This document shows, piece by piece, positions 1 to 6,721 of a stretch of DNA of 32,430 bases (its first letter is position 1; the number at the start of each line of letters is the position of its first letter). The notes under the pieces were generated by a model. That model was given only the letters and a program-made list of their open reading frames with translations. It was not told the DNA's origin and searched no databases. The translations under genes were made by a program, and so were the position numbers. The DNA is from an uncultured Bacteriovoracaceae bacterium (GTDB lineage: Bacteria; Bdellovibrionota; Bacteriovoracia; Bacteriovoracales; Bacteriovoracaceae): assembly GCA_938017795.1 (NCBI GenBank), contig CALIJZ010000064.1, positions 1-32,430 of the forward strand, written 5' to 3'.

Positions 1-87
1 CATAAATTGACTTCTCTCCTACATCTCATACAGTTAAATAGAGGCAAATATTTAAGTATTTATAGAAGTCATGGAGGACTAAATCAA

Positions 88-1953
88 GTGAATAAGATAC
101 TTCTATTATCAATCTTATTTTTTTTTAATGCACTAGCTCAAGATGATTTTCTTGATGATTTTGATATTCCTGATGAGCAGAATCTTCAAGATTTTCAAGG
201 GACTGATATTCAAACAAATTTTGATACTGGCCCTCAAGAAGGTGAGCTCTTACAACTTGCTTCCAAACTCTCTTACAAATTAACAGACTCTGAGTGGGAA
301 GGAATTAAATCAAATGTTAATGTCACCTCAACTTATACAGTTCAACCAGGTGATTGGTTGTTTAAAATCTCTCAACAATTATTTGGAACAGGTCATTATT
401 ATCCCAAAATTTGGGCACTAAATCCTTATATTAAGAACCCTCATAAAATTGAACCTGGAATGGTTTTGGTTTTTGATTCTAGTGCTAGTGGAGCAACTTT
501 GAGTATGGGAGGAAATGGAGCTCCTGCTGCTCCAGTGATAACAAGTGGTGGGTCAAACTCTTCATGGCAGCAAGAAAAACAATCGCTATTGGCTCAAGGA
601 GTACAAGTTGATTACGCTTCTCCAGAGATGCAAGAAATTGTAGAGAGTGCTTATGATCAAGGTAATACCTCTTATCAAGGTTATACTCCACCTGATTATT
701 CGTACATGCTACCTAAGACTAAAGCAGAAGTTAAAGAAGGTGGAATTTCAGAAGCATCTATAAAGGGTGGGTTTAAACAAGGATATTCAATTAATACATT
801 TGTTGCTGATAATAAAGTAGAAGAGCTTGGTGAAATTACTAATGGTATTAATGAATCAAAATTCTTCACTAATAATGAAACAGTTTATGTTCGCTTTAAT
901 CAAGGAAATCAACAAAGGGGAGATACGTTTTCTCTTTTTAGAACCTTAAAAAAATTAAGAGGAGAGCGTGGAGATAGGTCTGGATATAAAACTATTATTT
1001 TGGGACATATCAAACTGATCAAGCAGATAGAAGATAAGTGGCAAGCAAGAATTTATAATGTAACTCACGATACTCAACGTGGTGATAAAATCACTCAATA
1101 TACTCCTAAGATTAAAAAAATTAAAAAACTTTATACAAATCAAAAAATTGAAGCTTTTGTTATAGATACTTATAACGATCAAAGAATGCATTTAACTCTT
1201 GGGGATATAATCTATCTTGATAGAGGCCGAAGTGATGGGGTGAAGATCGGTTATACCTTTGGTGTCTTTGATAATATTGATCTGAATACAAAAAAAGAAA
1301 TTACAGGTTCACCAACTTATCTCAAGGGGCAAGCAACTGTTATAGGTTTGACCGATGGTTTTAGTACCGCTTTAGTTACTAGAGGTTCATTTCCAATATC
1401 TCGTTATGATAAGGCCTTTACTCTTTCTGAAAAATATCGATCTAATTCGGATAATTTCACTTCTGATAGAGAAGTTTATCCAGATGATGAGAACTTTGAA
1501 GAAGACTTTAGAGATGGAAATGATGATGATAATTTTGATGCTCAAGTTGGCGATGAGATGAATGAAGACTTTGATTTACAAGATCAAGAAGTAGATGATG
1601 ATGGAGTTGATTTTGAAGGTCTTGAAGCTGAACTTGGTGATATTGATGATCTAGCTAACGGTGGAGGCGAAACTCCTGTAGATATTGATGGAGCAAGTGA
1701 TGTTGAATTTGATCAAAATGTAATTGATGATAACTTTGATGGACAAGCTCCATTAGAAGATGAACAGTTTGAAGGTGGGATCCAGGGAGCTGATCAAGAA
1801 GTGATGACTGAAGATCTAGAAATGATTGAAAATCAACAAGGTAAGAAATATCTAGACGAGGATCTAAACGAGCAGGAAAATCCTTATGGATTAACTGAGA
1901 GTGATCTTGAGGAAGTTGATGAGCTTTTAAATTTCGACTCTATAGAAGAATAA
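88..1953 (+). CDS. Exported LysM-domain protein with long acidic tail
   Basis: The start is placed at the GTG at 88, because GGAGG lies 10 bases upstream and the protein then opens with a signal peptide (about residues 1-18, ending ALAQ). The upstream in-frame extension to base 7 lacks these signs. A single LysM domain spans about residues 81-130 (TYTVQPGDWLFKIS through the GMVLVF strand), the fold that binds N-acetylglucosamine in peptidoglycan. A middle region of about 300 residues has no recognised domain. From about residue 460 to the end the protein is dominated by Asp and Glu in a low-complexity acidic tail. It probably acts in the periplasm or at the cell wall. The stop codon abuts the ATG of the next gene, so both are probably co-transcribed. 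The LysM call is firm; the specific role is unknown. Confidence 0.85.
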   Translation: MNKILLLSILFFFNALAQDDFLDDFDIPDEQNLQDFQGTDIQTNFDTGPQEGELLQLASKLSYKLTDSEWEGIKSNVNVTSTYTVQPGDWLFKISQQLFGTGHYYPKIWALNPYIKNPHKIEPGMVLVFDSSASGATLSMGGNGAPAAPVITSGGSNSSWQQEKQSLLAQGVQVDYASPEMQEIVESAYDQGNTSYQGYTPPDYSYMLPKTKAEVKEGGISEASIKGGFKQGYSINTFVADNKVEELGEITNGINESKFFTNNETVYVRFNQGNQQRGDTFSLFRTLKKLRGERGDRSGYKTIILGHIKLIKQIEDKWQARIYNVTHDTQRGDKITQYTPKIKKIKKLYTNQKIEAFVIDTYNDQRMHLTLGDIIYLDRGRSDGVKIGYTFGVFDNIDLNTKKEITGSPTYLKGQATVIGLTDGFSTALVTRGSFPISRYDKAFTLSEKYRSNSDNFTSDREVYPDDENFEEDFRDGNDDDNFDAQVGDEMNEDFDLQDQEVDDDGVDFEGLEAELGDIDDLANGGGETPVDIDGASDVEFDQNVIDDNFDGQAPLEDEQFEGGIQGADQEVMTEDLEMIENQQGKKYLDEDLNEQENPYGLTESDLEEVDELLNFDSIEE

Positions 1954-2802
1954 ATGATTAAGTTAATGTTAAAAGGTTTTTTGATGGGAGCTGCGGACTT
2001 AGTGCCGGGTATTTCAGGAGGAACTGTTGCACTCATTACTGGAATTTACTCAGAGTTTGTCTCTACAATTGGATCTATTTCAATCAAAGATTTATTAAGT
2101 TTTAAATTTAAGAAGTTTTTTGAATCTTTAAATCCAAACTTTTTGTTTCCAGTTGTAGGTGGGATTTTCATAGGAATCTTATCATTAAGTAGAGTGATGA
2201 AGTATTTTTTAAATATTCATCCGCTTTATACTTGGGGTGTATTTTTTGTATTAGTTTTAATAAGTACTATTTTGTTTCTAGTGAAAAGAAATTGGTTAAA
2301 AGTAGAAAATATATTTCTCATCGGATTAGGAATAGTTATAGGCTTTGTTCTAACGAAAATAAATATTAGTTTTCCGCAAAATTATCTCTTTACCTTCCTT
2401 GCTGGATTTTTTGGTTCTGTGGCCATGATCTTGCCTGGGATTAGTGGTTCATTTATTTTATTAATTATTGGCTACTATGAGGTGATATTAGATGCTCTTC
2501 ATGCCTTAACAACTATAGATGGTTTCTTAACAATAGCAATCTTTGGGCTAGGCTTTGTTTGTGGAATTTTAGGTTTTGCGAGATTTTTAAAAGGACTCTT
2601 AAAAGTTCGTGAAAGAGAAGTATTATTGATCTTTTTAGGTTTAGTTTTGGGAGCGTGCCGTGTTTTATGGCCTTTTGGAGGAGTGAGAACTGATTCAATA
2701 ATTCCTGATTTTAGTAATAATCATCACTTGATGGTCATTATTGTGATGATTTTTTTATCATTTAGTATTATAGTTTTGAATAAGTTTATTTCGCGGGATT
2801 AG
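1954..2802 (+). CDS. DUF368 membrane protein (PopT-type polyprenyl-phosphate transporter)
   Basis: The N-terminal motif MGAADLVPGISGGT, with a second half-motif near residue 160 (ILPGISGSFILLIIG), is typical of DUF368, a duplicated inner-membrane fold. There are about eight hydrophobic segments over 282 residues, the usual length. DUF368 proteins (PopT) have been linked to recycling of undecaprenyl phosphate across the inner membrane, which suits a neighbour that binds peptidoglycan. The ATG directly follows the stop of the LysM gene. The last codons (SRD-stop) are read from the 5' acceptor strand of a tRNA-Arg gene, so the coding region and tRNA overlap by 10 bases. The family call is strong; the substrate is from family knowledge. 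Confidence 0.9.
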   Translation: MIKLMLKGFLMGAADLVPGISGGTVALITGIYSEFVSTIGSISIKDLLSFKFKKFFESLNPNFLFPVVGGIFIGILSLSRVMKYFLNIHPLYTWGVFFVLVLISTILFLVKRNWLKVENIFLIGLGIVIGFVLTKINISFPQNYLFTFLAGFFGSVAMILPGISGSFILLIIGYYEVILDALHALTTIDGFLTIAIFGLGFVCGILGFARFLKGLLKVREREVLLIFLGLVLGACRVLWPFGGVRTDSIIPDFSNNHHLMVIIVMIFLSFSIIVLNKFISRD

Positions 2803-2845
2803 CTCAGCTGGATAGAGTAGTTGGCTTCGAAGCAACAGGTCGGGG
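2793..2845 (+). pseudogene. 5' half of disrupted tRNA-Arg(UCG), left island junction
   Basis: Acceptor GCGGGAT (2793-2799), TA, and a normal D arm (2802-2818) are followed by anticodon-stem strand GTTGG (2820-2824) and loop CTTCGAA (2825-2831), anticodon TCG. After the loop the sequence no longer pairs (GCAAC instead of CCAAT) and no T arm follows. The missing 3' half occurs at 10366-10403, with a perfectly complementary acceptor ATCCCGC. This is read as the chromosomal 5' half of a tRNA gene interrupted by an inserted element. Confidence 0.8.
2822..2831 (+). other. Candidate attL core (TGGCTTCGAA)
   Basis: The 10-base TGGCTTCGAA is identical at the other island end (10356-10365) and lies on the anticodon stem and loop of the split tRNA-Arg. 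The 7-base loop CTTCGAA would be the strand-exchange overlap of a tyrosine recombinase, with imperfect inverted arms either side. No integrase gene is visible, so the role as an attachment site is inferred from the junction structure only. Confidence 0.65.
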
Positions 2846-2889
2846 TCAGAAGGTATTGAAATTATTATGTTTATTTTAGATAAAATTCG

Positions 2890-2912
2890 TTGGTCAGTGG
2901 ATTGGGTAGTAG
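2890..2912 (+). repeat. 23-bp direct repeat, copy 1
   Basis: This element begins TTGGTCAGTG and ends TTGGGTAGTAG. It recurs with one mismatch at 3022-3044, each copy standing 11-12 bases before a tRNA-Arg-like sequence. The TTGGGTAGTA part also occurs three more times near the right island end. It may be an integrase arm-type site or part of a duplicated tRNA promoter. Confidence 0.6.
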
Positions 2913-2924
2913 TATACACGTTTT

Positions 2925-2990
2925 GCGGCGTTAGCTCAGCTGGATAGAGTAGTTGGCTTCGAAGCTCCTACTCGGGGCTCGAACTAACGG
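2925..2990 (+). pseudogene. Degenerate second tRNA-Arg copy
   Basis: Bases 2931-2965 repeat 2799-2833 exactly (35 bases covering the D arm and anticodon region), and the acceptor strand reads GCGGCGT. Beyond the loop CTTCGAA the strand reads GCTCC and cannot close the anticodon stem. A T-loop-like CTCGAAC remains but without a paired stem, and there is no matching acceptor 3' strand. It is a non-functional tRNA copy, offset 132 bases from copy 1 and 131 from the intact copy. Confidence 0.7.
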
Positions 2991-3021
2991 GAATGATTAG
3001 TTTTTTTTAGGAGATTTTTCT

Positions 3022-3044
3022 TTGGTCAGTGAATTGGGTAGTAG
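3022..3044 (+). repeat. 23-bp direct repeat, copy 2
   Basis: It matches 2890-2912 at 22 of 23 positions and precedes the intact tRNA-Arg by 11 bases. It includes TTGGGTAGTA at 3034-3043. Confidence 0.6.
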
Positions 3045-3055
3045 AATTAATAAAC

Positions 3056-3132
3056 GCGGGGTTAGCTCAACTGGATAGAGTTTTCGGCTTCGAACCGAAC
3101 GGTTGGGGGTTCGAGTCCCTCACTCCGCGCCA
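3056..3132 (+). tRNA. tRNA-Arg (anticodon UCG), CCA encoded
   Basis: A complete cloverleaf can be drawn. The acceptor is GCGGGGT/ACTCCGC, with one G-U pair. The D arm is GCTC/GAGT, the anticodon stem TTCGG/CCGAA with loop CTTCGAA (anticodon TCG, reading CGA codons), and the T arm GGGGG/CCCTC with loop TTCGAGT. The discriminator is G, followed by encoded CCA. A T run follows immediately. The gene lies just inside the left end of the putative island and would replace the chromosomal tRNA-Arg that the insertion splits. Its stems differ from the split copy, so it is not a simple duplicate of it. Confidence 0.95.
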
Positions 3133-3165
3133 TTTTTTTTAAATTTCAATAGTTTAGCCTTTCTT

Positions 3166-3204
3166 AAATACTCAAAGGTATCTGAGTATTTCTCAAAATT
3201 TTTT
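3166..3204 (+). terminator. Hairpin with T run downstream of tRNA-Arg
   Basis: AAATACTCA (3166-3174) and TGAGTATTT (3183-3191) form a perfect 9-bp stem with an 8-base loop. TTTTTT follows at 3199-3204. The stem is AT-rich, so termination is probable rather than certain. Confidence 0.5.
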
Positions 3205-3209
3205 AAATA

Positions 3210-3257
3210 GACCAACTGGCTTTCCGAGTAGTTGGCACTTAAGCAACTGGTCGGCTT
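3210..3257. repeat. Degenerate anticodon-arm / att-like repeats
   Basis: GACCAACTGGC (3210-3220) matches the left arm of the right junction (10349-10359). AGTTGGC then GCAACTGGTCGG (3230-3253) resemble the left junction (2819-2843) with the TTCGA centre changed to ACTTA. The block consists of att-like half sites and is probably the residue of earlier insertion or rearrangement events. Confidence 0.5.
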
Positions 3258-3293
3258 CTATATTTATTAAAAATTTTTAGGGGGGTAGTCTTA

Positions 3294-3566
3294 TTATTTT
3301 ATCCTTGTCTTGAAAATATTAATCAGCTCTTCAGTTTTTTCTTTTGCTCCACGCCCTGATTTAATAGCATCCTTAACACAATTACTGATATGCTTTTCAA
3401 GTAAGTTAGTTTCGAGAGATCTGATTGCTGAACTTACGGCTTTTGTTTGAATTAATATTTTAGGGCAATAAGTATGACTTTCAATTTGCCTTTTGACTCC
3501 CTCAAGCTGTCCTATGATTCTATTAAGCCGTTTTATTTGGTCGGTGTGATCGGGGTTACATGCCAT
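3294..3566 (-). CDS. csoR: CsoR/RcnR-family metal-sensing repressor (Cu(I)-type)
   Basis: This 90-residue all-helical protein is of normal CsoR length. The Cu(I) ligand set of CsoR is present as Cys34, His59 and Cys63 (TYCPKIL and EKHISNC), which argues against the persulfide-sensing CstR type that relies on two cysteines. It is the last gene of a leftward operon after the OM-like, MerP-like and MerT-like genes, and its start overlaps the end of the MerT-like gene by 11 bases. A palindromic CsoR-style operator stands at the operon promoter (4915-4931). The expected role is de-repression of the operon when Cu(I) binds. The family call is strong; the inducing metal is inferred from ligands. Confidence 0.9.
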   Translation of the reverse strand: MACNPDHTDQIKRLNRIIGQLEGVKRQIESHTYCPKILIQTKAVSSAIRSLETNLLEKHISNCVKDAIKSGRGAKEKTEELINIFKTRIK

Positions 3567-3927
3567 AAATGATCCTTGGTATGATAAATGAAAATGAGAG
3601 CCCTATAATATATAAAACTACAGACGCCCAAAAGATATATTTAGAAGTTGATTTAGAACTTTGGCAAGCTTCCTTTTGATTCGGATCAATAGGACAGGCT
3701 TGAATCTCTACTTTTCTCATAAAGTAATACGAGGCTAAAAGCATAACTCCTGTTAGTACAAAGAGTTCATTCTTGTAACCTGTAAGCCAAGTAATTTGAG
3801 GAAATGTTGCAGTCAAACTCGCAAAAGTTGCTCCCATACCAAGACTAACTAGAGTTACAGGTAAAGCACAGCAAAGAAGAGTACTTAGTGAGCCAAAGAG
3901 AGAGAAAAAGTTCAAAACCTTCTTCAT
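3556..3927 (-). CDS. MerT-like inner-membrane metal transporter
   Basis: The 123-residue protein has three to four hydrophobic segments. A Cys pair lies in the first helix (Cys19-Cys20, LLCCALPVTL) and a second pair in the following loop (Cys78 and Cys88). This matches the cysteine layout of the mercuric importer MerT. It overlaps the MerP-like gene upstream by 4 bases and the CsoR gene downstream by 11, so translation is probably coupled. No mercuric reductase is present and a Cu-type repressor closes the operon, so the cargo may be copper or another soft metal rather than mercury. Confidence 0.8.
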   Translation of the reverse strand: MKKVLNFFSLFGSLSTLLCCALPVTLVSLGMGATFASLTATFPQITWLTGYKNELFVLTGVMLLASYYFMRKVEIQACPIDPNQKEACQSSKSTSKYIFWASVVLYIIGLSFSFIIPRIIYGM

Positions 3928-4274
3928 TGCTTATTCTTTTTAATCTTAACTTTCTCAGATTTAAGAGACTTAACTTCTTTTGCCTTTATAGTCGGAAGCT
4001 TATCAATTCGGATAATTCTCTTAGCATTGTAGCCTGCATTTTGAACTCGCTTTTTAATGTCATCATCAGTAATAGGTACTTTCGTTTTGAGTGTGACTAT
4101 CTTTTCATCAAGATCAACTTGAACATCAGTCTCTGCATCATTTACGGCGGATTTAAACTGCTTTTGCATGCCTTGAACACACATCTGGCAAACCATTCCT
4201 GGCACATGAACTTTAATCGTTTCAGCCTTTGTACTGAATGCAATAAAGAATAGAGAGATAATTATTTTTATCAT
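3924..4274 (-). CDS. MerP-like exported heavy-metal-associated protein
   Basis: The start is placed at the ATG at 4274, preceded by AAGGA, because it gives a signal peptide (MIKIIISLFFIAFSTKA). An in-frame extension upstream to 4346 would run into the preceding gene. The mature part is one HMA domain with the metal site GMVCQMC (Cys29, Cys32). The C-terminal tail is Lys-rich. It is likely a periplasmic metal carrier passing ions to the MerT-like protein encoded next. The length, about 116 residues, is slightly above MerP because of the basic tail. Confidence 0.85.
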   Translation of the reverse strand: MIKIIISLFFIAFSTKAETIKVHVPGMVCQMCVQGMQKQFKSAVNDAETDVQVDLDEKIVTLKTKVPITDDDIKKRVQNAGYNAKRIIRIDKLPTIKAKEVKSLKSEKVKIKKNKQ

Positions 4275-4285
4275 TTTTAATATCC

Positions 4286-4903
4286 TTAATAGTGAATCAT
4301 TAGTGTTAGAAAATAATCGCCTTGAGTATTGGCACCCATTTCCCATAAAACATTTTTATAAAAAAATCTCATCATTGGAGTGACGAGAATCTTTTTGTTT
4401 TGAGCTTCGAAATAATCGAGTTTTAAAATAAGCCAGTTCTGAATAGTATTCATTCCTGCTACAAATGGGGCGAATCCAAAGCGATAAGAGTACTTAAACT
4501 CTTCTTTGTCGTTATAAAGAAAGCTCATCACACTTCCTGCGGTGTAAAGGCTTCTTGATTCCCAGTCGCCCATAAGCATAAGGTGTTGAGCAAAACCATC
4601 TGTATCTAAATCTTTAAAATATCCAGCATGGTAAGAAGCGTAGATATTCCCTTGAGAGTCACCATTAAGCCATCTTTTAACAAGGTAGTTAGCTCCAAGC
4701 ATATAATCTCTGTATTCATCATTATTTTGATACCAAGAAGTATTGGCTTCCAGTGAAAACTTGGGATGAAGGGTGTATGAAACTCTTTGAGTATTCATGT
4801 CTGGTCCAAATGAACCCCAATAAACCCATCCATCCTTATAGATGACAGGATGAGCTAGTAGTAGAGTAGGCATGAATAGAATTGCAATGATTACTTTCTT
4901 CAT
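4286..4903 (-). CDS. Exported, probably outer-membrane protein of the metal operon
   Basis: A clear signal peptide (MKKVIIAILFMPTLLLAHP) is followed by about 185 residues rich in aromatics and alternating polar/hydrophobic strands, ending in LMIHY with a terminal aromatic residue as in outer-membrane beta barrels. No family is recognised. It is the first gene of the CsoR-controlled operon, 11 bases before the MerP-like gene, which suggests a role in metal passage or tolerance at the outer membrane. The barrel call is inference from strand pattern and the C-terminal residue. Confidence 0.7.
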   Translation of the reverse strand: MKKVIIAILFMPTLLLAHPVIYKDGWVYWGSFGPDMNTQRVSYTLHPKFSLEANTSWYQNNDEYRDYMLGANYLVKRWLNGDSQGNIYASYHAGYFKDLDTDGFAQHLMLMGDWESRSLYTAGSVMSFLYNDKEEFKYSYRFGFAPFVAGMNTIQNWLILKLDYFEAQNKKILVTPMMRFFYKNVLWEMGANTQGDYFLTLMIHY

Positions 4904-4914
4904 ATAAATACAGT

Positions 4915-4931
4915 ATACCCTCCTGGGGTAT
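4915..4931. promoter_or_regulatory. CsoR-type operator
   Basis: ATACCC and GGGTAT (4915-4920, 4926-4931) form an inverted repeat with G/C tracts, the layout of known CsoR sites. On the minus strand it directly follows a promoter with -35 TTGCAA (4960-4955), a 17-base spacer and -10 TTAAAC (4937-4932). A bound repressor would therefore cover the start point of the metal operon. It is also about 50 bases upstream of the divergent [2Fe-2S] gene. Confidence 0.75.
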
Positions 4932-4979
4932 GTTTAAAGCTTGGATAAATTACTTTGCAAATAGTTAACAATTCAACAC

Positions 4980-5261
4980 TTGAAGTGTATTGTGAGTCAG
5001 ATGAAGAAATGTTGCGAAAATAATCAGTCAGAACCTATAAAGATCGATTTGAGTTCAATGGTTTGCTATTGTTTTCAAAAGTCGCAAAGAGAACTGTTCG
5101 ATGCTGTTAAAAATCAGAAAGGTTTGGATTTCCTTAACGATATTAAATCAAAAATGAAAGATCCTGGTTGTTTTTGTGAGACTGCGAATCCAAGTGGAAA
5201 ATGTTGCTTGGTAGATGTAAAGTTTCTGATTTCGTCATTTAAAGAAAAATTACCAGAATAA
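4980..5261 (+). CDS. CopZ-type Bfd-like [2Fe-2S] Cys-rich protein
   Basis: The Cys pattern CYC (29, 31), CFC (64, 66) and CC (75, 76), with NPSGKCC, matches the Bfd-like [2Fe-2S]/Zn module of archaeal-type CopZ copper chaperones. The C-terminal HMA domain of full CopZ is absent, so this is the stand-alone module. The start is uncertain: TTG at 4980, GTG at 4992 or ATG at 5001 are all in frame and none has a strong ribosome site. The N-terminal CC (11, 12) is retained whichever of the three is used. It is transcribed divergently from the CsoR operon across the shared operator, which supports a copper or soft-metal role. Confidence 0.8.
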   Translation: MKCIVSQMKKCCENNQSEPIKIDLSSMVCYCFQKSQRELFDAVKNQKGLDFLNDIKSKMKDPGCFCETANPSGKCCLVDVKFLISSFKEKLPE

Positions 5262-5273
5262 GCGGAGTCTTCT

Positions 5274-6023
5274 TTATCCCATAAAAACAGATTTGTTCTT
5301 GTAGAGAATAAAAATCCCCATGATAACTAGAAATACAGCAAACGATTTTTTTAAAGTTTTTTGTGGAACAAATTTGACCAAATGAGAACCTATTAATATT
5401 CCTGCGCCAGAAAAAGCTGTAAACTTAGCAAGAAACTCCCACGGGATCTCCATGATAGTTATATACCCAGCAAAACCAGCAAAAGATTTTAAAGAAATAA
5501 TTAGTAGGGATGTACCAACGGCTTTTTTCATTGATAGACCAGCCAAAAGAACTAGCGCAGGGACAATGAGAAAACCTCCGCCAACACCTACTAGTCCAGT
5601 TATGATTCCAACTACTATGCCTTCTGTAATAATAAGAGGAATATTTAAATCTTTATCTTTTTCAGAAACATTCTCATCTCTTCCTTTAAACATAAAGAAT
5701 GATGCAATAATCATAATTAGAGAAAATAAAATGAGTTGTGTTGAGCCTGATAGATACTGACTTAATTTCGCACCAACAAAAGTACCCAGCATAGCAACAG
5801 GACCAAAAATTAGCGCAATTTTGAAGTCGATATTTTGATTTTTATAATGACCGAAAACTCCGATTAAGCTAGTAGCTCCAACAATCGCAAGGCTCAAAGC
5901 AATTGAAAGTTTTGGGTCCATATCCATCGCATACACAAGAATTGGAACTGTTAAAATAGATCCACCTCCTCCAAGTAGGCCAAGACTAAGTCCAATAAGT
6001 GTTGCTAGTGAATATGCCAACAT
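5274..6023 (-). CDS. TauE/SafE-family sulfite/sulfonate exporter
   Basis: The 249-residue membrane protein has about eight hydrophobic segments and the duplicated glycine motifs of TauE/SafE (GLLGGGGSILTVPILVYAM near the start, GLVGVGGGFLIVPALVLL in the second half). AAGGAG precedes the ATG. The family exports sulfite and related anions. Here it sits beside a persulfide dioxygenase whose product is sulfite, so removal of sulfite from the cytoplasm is the likely job. An FNR-like box (6075-6088) lies upstream, about 41.5 bases from the predicted start point, with TATCCT as -10 (6052-6047). Confidence 0.9.
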   Translation of the reverse strand: MLAYSLATLIGLSLGLLGGGGSILTVPILVYAMDMDPKLSIALSLAIVGATSLIGVFGHYKNQNIDFKIALIFGPVAMLGTFVGAKLSQYLSGSTQLILFSLIMIIASFFMFKGRDENVSEKDKDLNIPLIITEGIVVGIITGLVGVGGGFLIVPALVLLAGLSMKKAVGTSLLIISLKSFAGFAGYITIMEIPWEFLAKFTAFSGAGILIGSHLVKFVPQKTLKKSFAVFLVIMGIFILYKNKSVFMG

Positions 6024-6074
6024 TTTCGCTCCTTCGAATAATTAAAAGGATACTTGTTTTTTTGATATTAAACT

Positions 6075-6088
6075 TTGATGGAGGTCAA
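6075..6088. promoter_or_regulatory. FNR-type box upstream of the TauE exporter
   Basis: TTGATGGAGGTCAA is one mismatch from the FNR consensus TTGAT-N4-ATCAA. It lies 52 bases before the TauE ATG, centred about 41.5 bases from the start point implied by the -10 TATCCT. It also lies just downstream of the regulator's stop codon at 6093. Confidence 0.65.
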
Positions 6089-6092
6089 ACTT

Positions 6093-6692
6093 TTAAGTGA
6101 ATTTAAGTAACTTCTCAATATTAGGAATATTAAAGTCGCGACCTTTTTTATTAATAAGAGATTCAGATTCTAGTTTTGTCATTACTCTCGTAACTGATTC
6201 AAAAGAGGTGCAAGAGTAATCAGATATCTGCTTTCTAGTCCATACTTTAATCGGATATTTAAGCTTTAGATAAACCATTGCTTCTATTATCCTCTTTTGA
6301 GCTGAGTGGTCTTTTAGATTGGCTAAACGCAGCTCCGCAACTTTTAGGTCTTTAGCAATAATCTTAGTAACCTCTTTTATAAGCTTTGGGTTAGTTTGGC
6401 AGATCTGATCACATGTTTTTGTAGAAATAGAATTTATAGTCACATCAGTTAAGGCCATGGAGGTTGCGTGATATTTTTCATCCGCAAAATAGGAGCGATG
6501 CCCTAAAATACTATCTTTGTCGAATACTCTAAGAAATGTCTCTTTGCCGTCTTCAGATAGGTGAAATAGCCCAACTAAGCCTTTTTCTATAAAATATACT
6601 GAGCTAGGAGTATCGCCAGCATGATAAAGAATCTCACCTTTTTTGAGAGAGGTTTTTGCAACTAAACTGGCATCTAACGAGTTTAAATCGAT
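6093..6692 (-). CDS. Crp/Fnr-family transcription regulator of the sulfur module
   Basis: A cyclic-nucleotide-type beta-roll domain (about residues 15-120: GEILYHAGDTPSSVYFIEKG) is followed by a Crp-type winged helix. The recognition helix SFESVTRVM holds the E-x-x-T/S-R triad that reads TTGAT half sites in FNR. The ATG at 6692 is chosen because an upstream TTG start (6767) would place the FNR-type box at 6708-6721 inside the coding region. The N-terminal iron-sulfur cysteines of FNR are absent, so it does not look like an oxygen-sensing FNR. Two cysteines in TCDQIC and one in the HTH (DYSCTSF) could respond to persulfide, which is speculation. It lies between the TauE gene and the divergent dioxygenase operon. 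Confidence 0.85.
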   Translation of the reverse strand: MDLNSLDASLVAKTSLKKGEILYHAGDTPSSVYFIEKGLVGLFHLSEDGKETFLRVFDKDSILGHRSYFADEKYHATSMALTDVTINSISTKTCDQICQTNPKLIKEVTKIIAKDLKVAELRLANLKDHSAQKRIIEAMVYLKLKYPIKVWTRKQISDYSCTSFESVTRVMTKLESESLINKKGRDFNIPNIEKLLKFT

Positions 6693-6707
6693 CATATTCT
6701 TTAAAAC

Positions 6708-6721
6708 TTGATGGCGATCAA
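6708..6721. promoter_or_regulatory. FNR-type box in the divergent regulator/dioxygenase promoter
   Basis: TTGATGGCGATCAA is a perfect TTGAT-N4-ATCAA palindrome. Its centre (6714.5) is about 41.5 bases before a start point near 6756 implied by the -10 TATATT (6744-6749). That is class II activator geometry for the rightward dioxygenase operon. It also lies 16 bases upstream of the regulator's own ATG, so autoregulation is likely. Confidence 0.75.

Noticed and set aside
2793..3132. Regularly spaced repeats resembling a small CRISPR array
   Set aside because: The units are tRNA-derived, about 131 bp apart, with related spacers and no cas genes nearby.
3556..4274. A complete mercury-resistance operon
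   Set aside because: No MerR, mercuric reductase or lyase is present and the repressor is CsoR-type; only MerT- and MerP-like parts are found.
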